A stretch of 39,093 bases of DNA. Source: RGIG995 sp045635765 (GTDB lineage Bacteria > Bacillota > Clostridia > Oscillospirales > UBA644). Position numbers and translations under genes: made by a program. Position 1 is the stretch's first letter; every line of letters begins with the position of its first letter. The DNA is taken from contig JAZTWH010000076.1 in assembly GCA_045635765.1 (NCBI GenBank), positions 1 through 39,093 on the forward strand. The letters run 5' to 3'. The notes under the pieces were generated by a model. It was given only the letters and a program-made list of their open reading frames with translations, did no database searches and was not told where the DNA came from. Shown piece by piece: positions 31,665 through 39,093 of this stretch.

Positions 31665-31689
31665 GTTTTATAAACCCGGAGGATTGATT

Positions 31690-32271
31690 ATGAAAGCAAT
31701 GGAAAAAAAGATCCGAACGGAAGGCAAGGTCTTTCCCGGACATATTTTGAAGGTAGGCAGTTTTCTGAACCATCAGTTGGATACCATATTTTTGATGGAA
31801 GTGGGAAAAGAGATCGCAGACCTTTACAAGGACGAAAAAATTGACAAGGTGGTAACCATTGAAACTTCCGGCGTAGCCGTTGCCTTTGCCGCAGCTTCAG
31901 AATTAAAGGTTCCCGTGGTTTACGCCAAGAAGCACAAGTCTTCCAATTTGCCCTCGGATCTGTATTCCGCCATCGTCCATTCCTTCACCCACAATACGGA
32001 TTACACGGTGTATATCAGTAAAGATTTTCTCCACAAGGGGGAACGAGTTCTGATCGTTGACGATTTTCTTGCAGTCGGCAACGCCCTGAACGGATTGATG
32101 GACATGATCGGACAGGCCGGTGCCGAAACGGTGGGCATAGCCACCGCCATTGAAAAGGGCTTCCAGGGAGGCGGAGACGCCCTCCGCAAGAGAGGAATTC
32201 GAGTAGAATCCATGGCCATCATTGATGAGATGACCGATTCCGATATTGTGTTTCGACCGCAAGAGCGATAA
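31690..32271 (+). CDS. xpt: Xanthine phosphoribosyltransferase
   Basis: Converts xanthine (and, less well, guanine) and PRPP to XMP in purine salvage, 193 aa, normal length. The PRPP-binding motif is VLIVDDFLAVGNAL (residues 120-133); VVTIETSGVAVAFA and VPVVYAKKHKSSNL are Xpt-typical. The ATG at 31690 follows GGAGG; nine further codons upstream are open but overlap the terminator T-tract. It is the first gene of an operon with a BMP lipoprotein and nucleoside-type ABC transporter, so the operon takes up purine nucleosides or bases and salvages them. Confidence 0.94.
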   Translation: MKAMEKKIRTEGKVFPGHILKVGSFLNHQLDTIFLMEVGKEIADLYKDEKIDKVVTIETSGVAVAFAAASELKVPVVYAKKHKSSNLPSDLYSAIVHSFTHNTDYTVYISKDFLHKGERVLIVDDFLAVGNALNGLMDMIGQAGAETVGIATAIEKGFQGGGDALRKRGIRVESMAIIDEMTDSDIVFRPQER

Positions 32272-32276
32272 CGGTG

Positions 32277-32296
32277 ATATGTAAAAAATTACATAT
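32277..32296 (+). other. Hairpin between xpt and the BMP lipoprotein gene
   Basis: Perfect 8-bp AT-rich stem ATATGTAA / TTACATAT with loop AAAA, directly after the xpt stop and followed by AAATTTTGCAAATTTTTGC. It could be a partial terminator or processing site setting different levels of xpt and the lipoprotein mRNA. Confidence 0.35.
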
Positions 32297-32337
32297 AAAT
32301 TTTGCAAATTTTTGCTTAACAGCAAGGAGGAAAAAAA

Positions 32338-33597
32338 ATGAAAAAGGTTTTTGCACTTCTGCTGGTTCTCTGTCTGGGGGTAGCCCTGTTTACGGGTTGT
32401 GCTTCCGGAGAGAATTCCGGCAAACTCAAGATCGGCGTTATCCTCGTCGGTGACGAGAACGAAGGTTACTCCGGTGCCCACATTGATGGCATTAAGAAAG
32501 CCGTAGAAACCCTCGGAAGCGACAAGATTGACGTTATCTGGAAGTACAACGTCGACGACAAGACCGAAGATGCATACCCCGCCGCAGTTGACCTGGTCGA
32601 ACAGGGATGCACTTACGTGTTCTCCAATTCCTACGGTCATCAGAGCCACATTCTCCGTGCCGCAAAGGAATATCCCGAAGTAAGATTCGTTGCTGTCACC
32701 GGCGATACTGCAAAGAAAGACGGTCTTTCCAATTTCTCCAACGCTTTTAACGCCACCTATCAATCCCGCTACGTTTCCGGTGTCGTCGCCGGCATGAAGA
32801 TCAAAGAATTGGTCGACGCCAACAAGCTGGATGCGAAAAACTACGATGCCAACGGCAACGTCAAGGTCGGTTACGTGGGTGCGTTCCCCTATGCGGAAGT
32901 TGTTTCCGGCTACACTGCTTTCTATCTGGGCATTAAATCCGTTTACGACAAAGTTGTCATGAACGTTTCCTATACGAACTCTTGGTTTGATCCCATTGCG
33001 GAAGGTGCCGCCGCGGAGGCGTTCATTGCCGACGGTTGCGTCATCATTTCTCAGCATGCGGACTCCAACGGTGCTCCCTCTGCCGTTCAGGATAAGAACA
33101 AGAAGGGTTCCGTTGTTTACTGTGTCGGGTACAATATTGATATGCTCTCCGTTGCCCCCGATTCCGCACTGACCTCCGCCACCAACGACTGGTCCGTTTA
33201 TTACTCCTACGCGTTCGGACAGGCTCTGAAGGGCGAAAACATTGCGACCAACTGGACGAAGGGTTATTCTGACGGTGCCGTTGGAATCACCGCTCTCGGA
33301 TCTGCCGCCGCCCCCGGAACCGCTGAAAAGGTTGCCGCTGTGGAAGCTGCTCTGAAGGACGGTTCTCTCAAGGTATTTGACACCGACACCTTCACCACGA
33401 AGGCCGCTGACGGCGTTAAGGTTGACGAAAACGGAAAGGTCACCGAATATCTGGCAGACATCGACGGCGACTTTGTAGGAGAAACCAACGTAGTCAAAGA
33501 CGACTATATTGATGAATCCAACGCCGAAGAATTCCGCAGTGCTCCTTACTTTGCTCTGAGAATTGACGGAATCATCGAAAACATTAAAGAAGACTGA
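32338..33597 (+). CDS. BMP-family (PnrA-like) substrate-binding lipoprotein
   Basis: Lipid-anchored binding protein of a nucleoside ABC importer, 419 aa. The signal peptide ends in lipobox LFTGC with C21 as the lipidated residue. The mature part is BMP-like: KIGVILVGDENEGYSGAHIDG, WKYNVDDKTEDAYPAAVDLV, VTGDTAKKDGLSNFSNAF, QSRYVSGVVAGMK and VGYVGAFPYAEVVSGYTAF. BMP/PnrA proteins bind purine (and other) nucleosides. A strong AAGGAGG precedes the ATG. Codon use is markedly biased (Lys AAG, Asn AAC, Gly GGT), consistent with high expression. It is followed by stable stem-loops before the ATPase gene. Confidence 0.95.
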   Translation: MKKVFALLLVLCLGVALFTGCASGENSGKLKIGVILVGDENEGYSGAHIDGIKKAVETLGSDKIDVIWKYNVDDKTEDAYPAAVDLVEQGCTYVFSNSYGHQSHILRAAKEYPEVRFVAVTGDTAKKDGLSNFSNAFNATYQSRYVSGVVAGMKIKELVDANKLDAKNYDANGNVKVGYVGAFPYAEVVSGYTAFYLGIKSVYDKVVMNVSYTNSWFDPIAEGAAAEAFIADGCVIISQHADSNGAPSAVQDKNKKGSVVYCVGYNIDMLSVAPDSALTSATNDWSVYYSYAFGQALKGENIATNWTKGYSDGAVGITALGSAAAPGTAEKVAAVEAALKDGSLKVFDTDTFTTKAADGVKVDENGKVTEYLADIDGDFVGETNVVKDDYIDESNAEEFRSAPYFALRIDGIIENIKED

Positions 33598-33612
33598 TTT
33601 TTGAATCCATCC

Positions 33613-33650
33613 TCAATAAGGGAGGTCCTCTCCGGGGCTTCCCTTATTGA
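33613..33650 (+). other. Long intercistronic stem-loop after the BMP gene
   Basis: A stem of about 16 pairs (TCAATAAGGGA pairs exactly with TCCCTTATTGA, then further G-C and G-U pairs) with a 6-nt loop, 16 bp after the BMP stop. No T-tract follows, so it is not a standard terminator. It most likely protects the 3' end of the BMP message and raises binding-protein level over the transporter genes. Confidence 0.65.
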
Positions 33651-33660
33651 CTCTTATATG

Positions 33661-33691
33661 CCGGAAGGGACGGAGTCCCCGTCTTATCCGG
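33661..33691 (+). other. Second intercistronic hairpin before the ABC ATPase gene
   Basis: CCGGA / TCCGG enclosing GACGG / CCGTC, ten bases after the longer stem. Together the two structures fill most of the 148-bp gap and leave 54 bp before the ATPase start. Confidence 0.4.
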
Positions 33692-33745
33692 GTCAATTGA
33701 TCGCAATTTACCCTGTCAAGGAAATACAATAAAGGAGATCTGCCC

Positions 33746-35329
33746 ATGGAACAGTCCAGTGCCATCCGCCTGGAAAACGTAACGAAGACCTTTGGGTCCG
33801 TCGTGGCAAACAAAAACATTTGTCTCGACATCCGAAGAGGAGAAATTCTATCGTTGTTGGGTGAAAACGGAAGCGGAAAAACAACGTTGATGAATATGCT
33901 TTCCGGAATCTATTATCCTGATTCCGGGAAAATCTACGCCTACGGTCAGGAGGTTTCCATCCGATCTCCGAAAGAGGCCTATGACCTACACATTGGAATG
34001 ATCCACCAGCATTTTAAGCTGGTAGATATTTTTACCGCGGCGGAAAACGTAGTTCTGGGAGATGCCGCCGGCAAAAAAGATAACTTGAAAACGGCAACGG
34101 CCCGGATTCGGGAAATTTGTGAAAAATACGGCTTTGATGTAGATCCAAACCAAAAGGTCTATAATATGTCCGTTTCACAAAAGCAAACGTTGGAAATCGT
34201 AAAAGTCCTGTACCACGGGGCGGAAATTCTGATTCTGGACGAGCCCACCGCAGTTCTGACCCTGCAAGAGACCGAGAAGCTCTTTGCGGTTCTTCGCAAC
34301 ATGAAGGAAGCGGGAAAAGCAATTGTTATCATTACTCATAAGCTCAACGAGGTTTTGGAAATTTCCGATCGCGTCTCGATCCTGCGTCGGGGAGAATATA
34401 TCGGAACGGTAGAAACCAAAGATGCAACGGAGCTCTCTCTGACCGAAATGATGGTAGGCAAAAAAGTGAGCCTTGACATTGCCCGTCCCATTGTGGAAAA
34501 GAAAAAGCCCTTGCTGGAAATCCGAAATCTTTCCATTAAAAACGACGAAGGCCACGTAGCTATCGACGACGTGAATTTTTATATCCGGGGCGGAGAGATC
34601 CTTGGGGTGGCCGGGATTGCCGGTTGCGGTCAAAAGGAGCTGTGCGAGGCCATTGCGGGGCTTCGGAAAATCGACCGGGGAATGATGATTCACCAGGGAG
34701 AAGATATCTCCCAAATGACTCCCAAGCAGATTTTGGAAAAGGGAATTTCCATGAGTTTTATTCCAGAGGACCGGCTGGGAATGGGGCTGGCACCTTCCCT
34801 TTCCATTACCGACAACATGATTCTGAAGACCTATTCCGAGGGCTTATCCCCCATGGTAAACCGAAAGAAGGGCCGTCAGGAAGCGGAAAAAGTCATTCAG
34901 GACCTTGGGGTGGTCACCCCATCGACCGAAACTCCCGTCCGCAGACTCTCGGGAGGAAATGTACAAAAGGTCCTGTTGGGACGAGAGATCAAAAGCGGAC
35001 CGAACGTTATCATCACCGCCTATCCCGTCCGGGGGCTGGACATCAATTCTTCCTATTTGATCTATGATATTCTCAATCAGCAAAAAATGAACGACGTTGG
35101 AATTCTTTTCATCGGAGAAGATCTGGACGTTATGCTCTCGCTCTGCGATAAGATCATGGTTCTCTGTCACGGAAAGGTTATGGGGATCGTGAATGCGGAC
35201 AATACGTCCAAAGAGGAGCTCGGATTGATGATGACCGGTGCGATCAACCTGATGGAAGCAAGAACTACCGACGTGAAAAAGCCGGGCATCGCAAAGGATT
35301 CTTATATTGAGGAGGGGAACCATGAGTAA
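33746..35329 (+). CDS. Nucleoside ABC transporter ATP-binding protein (double ATPase domain)
   Basis: Fused two-domain ATPase, 527 aa, of the RbsA/NupO/YufO type. Domain 1: Walker A GENGSGKT (39-46), Walker B ILILDEPTAV with D165 and E166, but a degenerate signature MSVSQ (141-145). Domain 2: degenerate Walker A GIAGCGQK (290-297), good signature LSGGN (401-405) and a Walker B lacking both acidic residues (VIITAYPVRGLD). So one ATP site is canonical and the other degenerate, as is common in this class. AAAGGAG precedes the ATG. Its last 8 bp overlap the permease gene. Confidence 0.95.
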   Translation: MEQSSAIRLENVTKTFGSVVANKNICLDIRRGEILSLLGENGSGKTTLMNMLSGIYYPDSGKIYAYGQEVSIRSPKEAYDLHIGMIHQHFKLVDIFTAAENVVLGDAAGKKDNLKTATARIREICEKYGFDVDPNQKVYNMSVSQKQTLEIVKVLYHGAEILILDEPTAVLTLQETEKLFAVLRNMKEAGKAIVIITHKLNEVLEISDRVSILRRGEYIGTVETKDATELSLTEMMVGKKVSLDIARPIVEKKKPLLEIRNLSIKNDEGHVAIDDVNFYIRGGEILGVAGIAGCGQKELCEAIAGLRKIDRGMMIHQGEDISQMTPKQILEKGISMSFIPEDRLGMGLAPSLSITDNMILKTYSEGLSPMVNRKKGRQEAEKVIQDLGVVTPSTETPVRRLSGGNVQKVLLGREIKSGPNVIITAYPVRGLDINSSYLIYDILNQQKMNDVGILFIGEDLDVMLSLCDKIMVLCHGKVMGIVNADNTSKEELGLMMTGAINLMEARTTDVKKPGIAKDSYIEEGNHE

Positions 35330-36428
35330 TCTTCAAGCAAAAACCAAGGAACCCTTCCTGCGGATCGTAAAGCGGGACGGAATGAAGGCCTGGAAGGGCT
35401 GGCTGATCCGCGGAGGTGCATTGCTTGCGGCGTTGGTGATCTGTGCACTGTTCGTTTATACCATCACGAAGCTAAATCCTCTGTCAGTATACGGATCCAT
35501 GGCAAAAGGGGCCTTTGGAACCACCCGTCGCACATGGATCACCTTTCAAGATACAGCCATTTTGCTCTGTGTTGCGTTGGGTCTTGCTCCGGCCTTTAAA
35601 ATGAAATTCTGGAACATCGGTGCCGAGGGGCAGATCCTTGTGGGAGGCGTTTCCACAGCGGCGTGCATGATTTATCTGGGCGACGTTCTCCCCCTGTGGC
35701 TGACGGTGGTCCTGATGGTCTTATCCTCTGTCTTTGCCGGGGCGTTGTGGGGCTTGATCCCGGCTCTGTTTAAGGCAAAATGGAATGCAAACGAAACCTT
35801 GTTTACCCTGATGATGAATTACATTGCCATTCAGTTAACCATGTTTTTCGTGGCAAAATGGGAGAACCCCATCGGATCGAACACCGTCGGCGTTATTAAC
35901 CCCGATACAAAGGGCGGATGGCTGCCGGAAATCGGAACGAATCGCATGGTTTCCCCCTACATTCTCCCGGTGGTTCTTGTGCTTGCTCTGACGGTGGTAA
36001 TGTTCTTCTATCTCAGAAACAGCAAACAGGGCTATGAAATCTCCATTGTGGGAGACAGCGAGAATACCGCCCGTTACGCGGGAATGAACGTGAAAAAGAT
36101 TATTCTGAGAACCATGCTGATCTCCGGCGGAATTTGCGGACTGGCAGGATTCATCAGTGTGGCAGGTATCAGCCACACCATTTCCACCAGCACCTCCGGA
36201 GGAAGGGGCTTTACGGCCATTATCGTTGCTTGGCTTGCCAAATTCAACGCCTTCGTCATGATCTTCGTGTCGCTGCTGCTGGTCTTCCTGGAAAAGGGAG
36301 CATCTCAAATTGCATCGGACTACGGATTGAACAACGAAGCCTCCCAAATTATGAAGGGGATTATTCTGTTCTTCGTTCTGGGCAGTGAATTTTTCATCAA
36401 CTATCGTTTAATTTTCCGCAAAAAGTAA
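35322..36428 (+). CDS. Nucleoside ABC transporter permease (first)
   Basis: Integral membrane permease of the BPD_transp_2 family (NupP/YufP type), 368 aa with about nine to ten hydrophobic helices. Landmarks: PAFKMKFWNIGAEGQILVGG near the N-terminal third, NANETLFTLMMNYIAIQL, and the cytoplasmic coupling loop GDSENTARYAGMNVKKII. The ATG at 35322 is chosen over one five codons upstream because GGAGGGGAACC precedes it. It overlaps the ATPase stop by 8 bp and is followed by the partner permease after 18 bp. Confidence 0.94.
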   Translation: MSNLQAKTKEPFLRIVKRDGMKAWKGWLIRGGALLAALVICALFVYTITKLNPLSVYGSMAKGAFGTTRRTWITFQDTAILLCVALGLAPAFKMKFWNIGAEGQILVGGVSTAACMIYLGDVLPLWLTVVLMVLSSVFAGALWGLIPALFKAKWNANETLFTLMMNYIAIQLTMFFVAKWENPIGSNTVGVINPDTKGGWLPEIGTNRMVSPYILPVVLVLALTVVMFFYLRNSKQGYEISIVGDSENTARYAGMNVKKIILRTMLISGGICGLAGFISVAGISHTISTSTSGGRGFTAIIVAWLAKFNAFVMIFVSLLLVFLEKGASQIASDYGLNNEASQIMKGIILFFVLGSEFFINYRLIFRKK

Positions 36429-36446
36429 GAAAGGGGACCGAAGAGA

Positions 36447-37460
36447 ATGAATATTGATTCTTGGATTCAATGGTTTCAATCTGCGGTAGTTTTCGGGACC
36501 GTCATTATGTACGGATGCTGCGGAGAAATTTTGACCGAGAAATCGGGCAATTTAAATCTTGGGATTCCCGGAACCATGTACATGGGCGGAATTGCAAGCC
36601 TCACGGGTGCGTTTTTCTACGAAAATGCCTGTGCAAAGGCAGGAACCGTGCCCAATCCCCTTCTGTGCATCCTAATTGCCTTCCTGTGTGCCTTCCTTGC
36701 CGGAGCATTGGGCGGTTTGATCTTCAGCTTTCTGACCACCACCCTTCGGGCAAACCAAAACGTAACGGGATTGACGCTGACCATTTTCGGGGCAGGCATT
36801 GCTAACTTCTTCGGCGGCTCCCTCAACAAATTGGCAGGCGGTGTGGGACAAATCTCCATTGCAGCCACCAGCGGAGCCTTCCGCACGACCGTTCCCTTCC
36901 TGAACAAGTTGGGGGCTTTTGGAAAAATATTTTTGTCTTACGGATTCTTGGCCTATCTTGCCATTGCCATCGCCATTGCCATGGCGTTGTTCTTGAAAAA
37001 ATCTCGGAAGGGGCTGAACCTCCGGGCGGTGGGAGAAAATCCCGCGACGGCAGATGCGGCGGGCATTAACGTAACCAAATACAAATATCTCTCCACCTGC
37101 ATCGGATGCGGCATCGCCGGGCTGGGCGGTCTGTATTACGTAGTAGACTACACCAAAGGCACCTGGGCCAACGACGGAACCATCGAAACCCTGGGGTGGC
37201 TGGCGGTTGCACTGGTCATTTTTACGACCTGGAAGCCCTTGAACGCCATTTGGGGGTCTTATCTGTTCGGAATGCTCTACTGGATGTATCTCTACACGGA
37301 GTTGTTCGGCTTCGCCCTGACCCGCAGTTCTCTGCCCCTTTTCCGCATGCTGCCTTACGTTGCTACGGTTTTGGTCCTGATCCTGACCAGCATCCGCAAA
37401 AAACGGGAAGATCAGCCTCCCGCAAATTTAGGTCTCCCCTACTTCCGGGAAGAACGGTGA
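36447..37460 (+). CDS. Nucleoside ABC transporter permease (second)
   Basis: Partner permease (NupQ/YufQ type), 337 aa with about eight to nine hydrophobic helices. The family signature ILTEKSGNLNLGIPGTMYMGG is shown here in parts (ILTEKSG, NLNLGIPG), followed by RANQNVTGLTLTIFGAGI and the coupling loop GENPATADAAGINVTKYK. AAAGGGGACCG precedes the ATG. It is the last gene of the xpt operon; no strong terminator was found in the 48-bp gap to the convergent spmB. Confidence 0.94.
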   Translation: MNIDSWIQWFQSAVVFGTVIMYGCCGEILTEKSGNLNLGIPGTMYMGGIASLTGAFFYENACAKAGTVPNPLLCILIAFLCAFLAGALGGLIFSFLTTTLRANQNVTGLTLTIFGAGIANFFGGSLNKLAGGVGQISIAATSGAFRTTVPFLNKLGAFGKIFLSYGFLAYLAIAIAIAMALFLKKSRKGLNLRAVGENPATADAAGINVTKYKYLSTCIGCGIAGLGGLYYVVDYTKGTWANDGTIETLGWLAVALVIFTTWKPLNAIWGSYLFGMLYWMYLYTELFGFALTRSSLPLFRMLPYVATVLVLILTSIRKKREDQPPANLGLPYFREER

Positions 37461-37508
37461 CTCTTTGCGTATTGCTCCCCTGAAGACTTTTTCCTTAGAA
37501 AATCAAGA

Positions 37509-38012
37509 TTATAAAAGATTTACAATCAATACCGTTAAACATAGCGTAACTATATCACAGACAACGGCGCAGGCAAGGAGTTTGCCTGTGCCTTGTTGCT
37601 TTTTTGGGGGAAGATAAATTCCTAAGGTATAGAACGTGGTCTCGGTAGATGCGGACAAAATGGCCCCCATTCTGCCGATCGTTGAGTCTGCTCCGTAGGT
37701 GGCCAACAGGTCCTCGAACACCGACAGGGCTCCGCCGCCGGAAAGGGGGCGGACCAGGGCAAGGGGCAAGATTTGGGGCGGAACAGATAAAAATTGACAA
37801 ACCGGAGCCAAGACGGAAATCAGTAAATCCATTGCCCCGGAAGAACGAAAGACGGCTACGGAAACCAACATCAGAAGCAGGGTCGGAAAAATCTGAAGGC
37901 AGACCTTCAGGCCGTCCTTTACACCGTCGCAAAAACAGGAGAAAACCGGGGTTTTGCGAATCAATCCGTATCCGAACACGAAAATCATCAAAACAGGCAA
38001 AACCACGCTCAT
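37509..38012 (-). CDS. spmB: Spore maturation protein B
   Basis: Membrane protein with a nucleoside-recognition (Gate) domain, needed in B. subtilis for normal spore-core dehydration, 167 aa from the ATG at 38012. The start is fixed by GGAGG five bases upstream and an ATGA overlap with the spmA stop; a TTG six codons earlier overlaps that ribosome site. Landmarks: DGLKVCLQIFPTLLLMLVSV, ALVRPLSGGGALSVFEDLL, and the family motif STETTFYTLGIY. It is convergent with the transporter operon. Confidence 0.94.
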   Translation of the reverse strand: MSVVLPVLMIFVFGYGLIRKTPVFSCFCDGVKDGLKVCLQIFPTLLLMLVSVAVFRSSGAMDLLISVLAPVCQFLSVPPQILPLALVRPLSGGGALSVFEDLLATYGADSTIGRMGAILSASTETTFYTLGIYLPPKKQQGTGKLLACAVVCDIVTLCLTVLIVNLL

Positions 38013-38572
38013 TTTGTCCTCCGAAAACAAAGATTAGTCAAGAGTATTCCCGTGGTACAGGATAAAATCTGCACGATCCACACGGCCGGAAGAATATCCA
38101 TGGGATGCTTTGCTCCGTTGGCTTGGCGAAGAGCACAGACGGTCGTAGGAATCAACTGAACCGAGCAGGTATTCAACAGAATAAAAACGGCAAGAGACCG
38201 GGAAACCGTTCCCTCTGCCATCCCACCGGAGGCCTTAATTCCGTAGGGGGTAGCGGCATTCCCCAGGCCAAAGAAATTGCAGGCCAGGTTCATGGAAACG
38301 GAGGAACGGAGCTTCGGATCGGTCTTGGTTCTCGGAATCAGAACCCCCACGGGCTTTGCTAACCACCGGGAAAATCCGTCCACCAGCCCCGAGCCTTCGG
38401 CAACCCGCATAAGCCCGCTGAAAAAGCAAACCGAACCGCCGATCTTCAGAATCAAAGACACGGTATCTGCGGGAGTGGATAAAACGGCCTGGCAAACCCG
38501 ATCCAGATTTCCCGTTATTGCTCCGCAGACCGTACCGGCGACTATAAAAATAAAGCAAATCCAACCAATCAC
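38009..38572 (-). CDS. spmA: Spore maturation protein A
   Basis: Partner of SpmB in spore-core maturation, also a Gate-domain membrane protein, 187 aa from the GTG at 38572. AGGGGAG lies six bases upstream of that GTG; an earlier in-frame GTG at 38590 overlaps the ribosome site. Landmarks: AEGSGLVDGFSRWLAKPVG, MNLACNFFGLGNAATPYGIK and FILLNTCSVQLIPTTV, all strongly SpmA-like. It couples to spmB by a 4-bp overlap and is divergent from the pdaA-like gene. Confidence 0.94.
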   Translation of the reverse strand: MIGWICFIFIVAGTVCGAITGNLDRVCQAVLSTPADTVSLILKIGGSVCFFSGLMRVAEGSGLVDGFSRWLAKPVGVLIPRTKTDPKLRSSVSMNLACNFFGLGNAATPYGIKASGGMAEGTVSRSLAVFILLNTCSVQLIPTTVCALRQANGAKHPMDILPAVWIVQILSCTTGILLTNLCFRRTK

Positions 38573-38593
38573 AGATCTCTCCCCTTTCACTTC

Positions 38594-38621
38594 ATTTTAT
38601 GGATAAAACAAATCATTATGT
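38594..38621 (-). promoter_or_regulatory. Possible sigma-E promoter of spmA
   Basis: Minus-strand ACATAAT (38615-38621), 13-bp spacer, CATAAAAT (38594-38601), similar to sigma-E elements. spmAB is mother-cell (sigma-E) expressed in B. subtilis. Confidence 0.4.
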
Positions 38622-38628
38622 CATAAGA
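38600..38628 (+). promoter_or_regulatory. Possible sigma-G promoter of the pdaA-like gene
   Basis: TGGATA (38600-38605) fits the sigma-F/G -35 (TGnATA); CATAAGA (38622-38628) sits 16 bp downstream and is close to the -10 CATACTA. B. subtilis pdaA is sigma-G dependent. It overlaps the spmA promoter on the other strand. Confidence 0.5.
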
Positions 38629-38652
38629 TGGAAGGAAAAGGAGTGAATCAGC

Positions 38653-39093
38653 GTGAAGATCACAGAACGAATTTTACATTCTTTGGAGAAAAACTGGCAA
38701 ACGGTTGCGTTGTCAGCGGTCTGCATTTGTTTGGTCCTGGCCATGATTGCCGCAGGAGAAGCCCAATCGGTAGAAGTTTTTTCCACTTCGGACTGGGGAT
38801 TATCCTTTGGAATTCCCAACGCGGCCCCGCAGGGAAACGTCAGCCCCGAAGAGTTAAAGAAGTACAATGCTTATTACGTGGGAGACACGGAGTCCAAGAC
38901 CGTCTATTTGACCTTTGATGCTGGATACGAAAACGGATATACGGCACAAATCCTGGACACCTTAAAAAAGCATAACGTTCCCGCCGCATTTTTTTTGGTA
39001 AAACATTACATGGAAACGGCACCGGAGTTGGTCCGACGAATGGCGGATGAAGGACACCTTGTGGCAAACCACACCGCATCCCATCCGGATATG
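38653..39093 (+). CDS. pdaA: PdaA-like polysaccharide deacetylase (3' truncated by window edge)
   Basis: NodB-fold de-N-acetylase; PdaA deacetylates muramic residues so that muramic delta-lactam forms in spore cortex. 147 codons are present, open at the right edge. The GTG at 38653 follows AAAGGAGTGAATCAGC. An N-terminal membrane/signal segment (VALSAVCICLVLAMIAA) precedes the domain. Motif 1 is YLTFDAGYENG (D89) and motif 2 is NHTASH (H140, H144), then PDM at the edge. The GYENGYTAQILD and KKHNVPAAFFLV segments are PdaA-typical. Divergence from spmA and a sigma-G-like promoter support a spore role. Confidence 0.9.
   Translation, partial: MKITERILHSLEKNWQTVALSAVCICLVLAMIAAGEAQSVEVFSTSDWGLSFGIPNAAPQGNVSPEELKKYNAYYVGDTESKTVYLTFDAGYENGYTAQILDTLKKHNVPAAFFLVKHYMETAPELVRRMADEGHLVANHTASHPDM

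Noticed and set aside
31903..33057. Minus-strand open frame of 384 codons opposite xpt and the BMP gene
   Set aside because: It crosses two well supported plus-strand genes and an intergenic hairpin; no recognisable domain.
37461..37508. Strong bidirectional terminator between the transporter operon and spmB
   Set aside because: Only weak AT-rich pairing is visible; no stable stem with a T-tract could be supported.

Overview
The window looks like a chromosomal segment of a spore-forming, low-GC-lineage Gram-positive bacterium of class Clostridia, most likely an Oscillospirales/Ruminococcaceae-type organism. This is inferred from gene content (complete spoIIIA and spoVA operons, spmA/spmB, a pdaA-like gene, an IspH-S1 fusion), strong Shine-Dalgarno sites and moderate GC. 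No rRNA, tRNA, CRISPR array, insertion sequence, integrase or phage gene was seen. About 30 kb is read from the minus strand as a few long, tightly packed operons with many 1-17 bp start/stop overlaps; about 7 kb near the right end is read from the plus strand.

Layout, in transcription order on the minus strand. (A) 30.4-29.3 kb: a sugar-isomerase-like TIM-barrel gene and a small unknown ORF. (B) 28.95-26.45 kb: an endonuclease-IV-like protein, an M24 aminopeptidase and a membrane protein with a PH/GRAM-like tail, from a consensus sigma-A promoter to a strong terminator. (C) 26.4-24.5 kb: spoVAC-spoVAD-spoVAE, the dipicolinic-acid uptake channel, with its own terminator. (D) 24.4-19.9 kb: the eight-gene spoIIIA operon for the forespore-mother cell feeding channel. 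(E) 19.76-9.2 kb: asp23-nusB-(TsaD-like)-xseA-xseB-ispA-tlyA-nadK-argR-recN-valS. (F) 9.07-1 kb: HI0933-family flavoprotein-cmk-plsC-ispH/rpsA-hprK-murB-whiA-dnaE, with dnaE running off the left edge.

Right end: a divergently transcribed AraC regulator faces the TIM-barrel gene across an almost perfect DNA dyad that contains both promoters. Next comes a purine salvage and uptake operon, xpt plus a BMP lipoprotein, a double ATPase and two permeases (NupNOPQ/YufNOPQ type). It is preceded by a promoter, an 18-bp palindrome and a structured leader ending in an intrinsic terminator. That leader does not contain the canonical purine-riboswitch core. Convergent spmA-spmB and a truncated pdaA-like deacetylase close the window; their divergent promoters seem to overlap and have sporulation-sigma character.

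Points most worth a second look: the TsaD-like protein with seven tandem 8-residue repeats (24-bp DNA unit) inserted near its N-terminus; the unassigned xpt leader; the symmetric divergent promoter; two long out-of-frame overlaps inside spoIIIA (IIIAA/IIIAB and IIIAF/IIIAG); and several usual neighbours (rapZ/yvcK, dxs, folD) missing from otherwise conserved operons.
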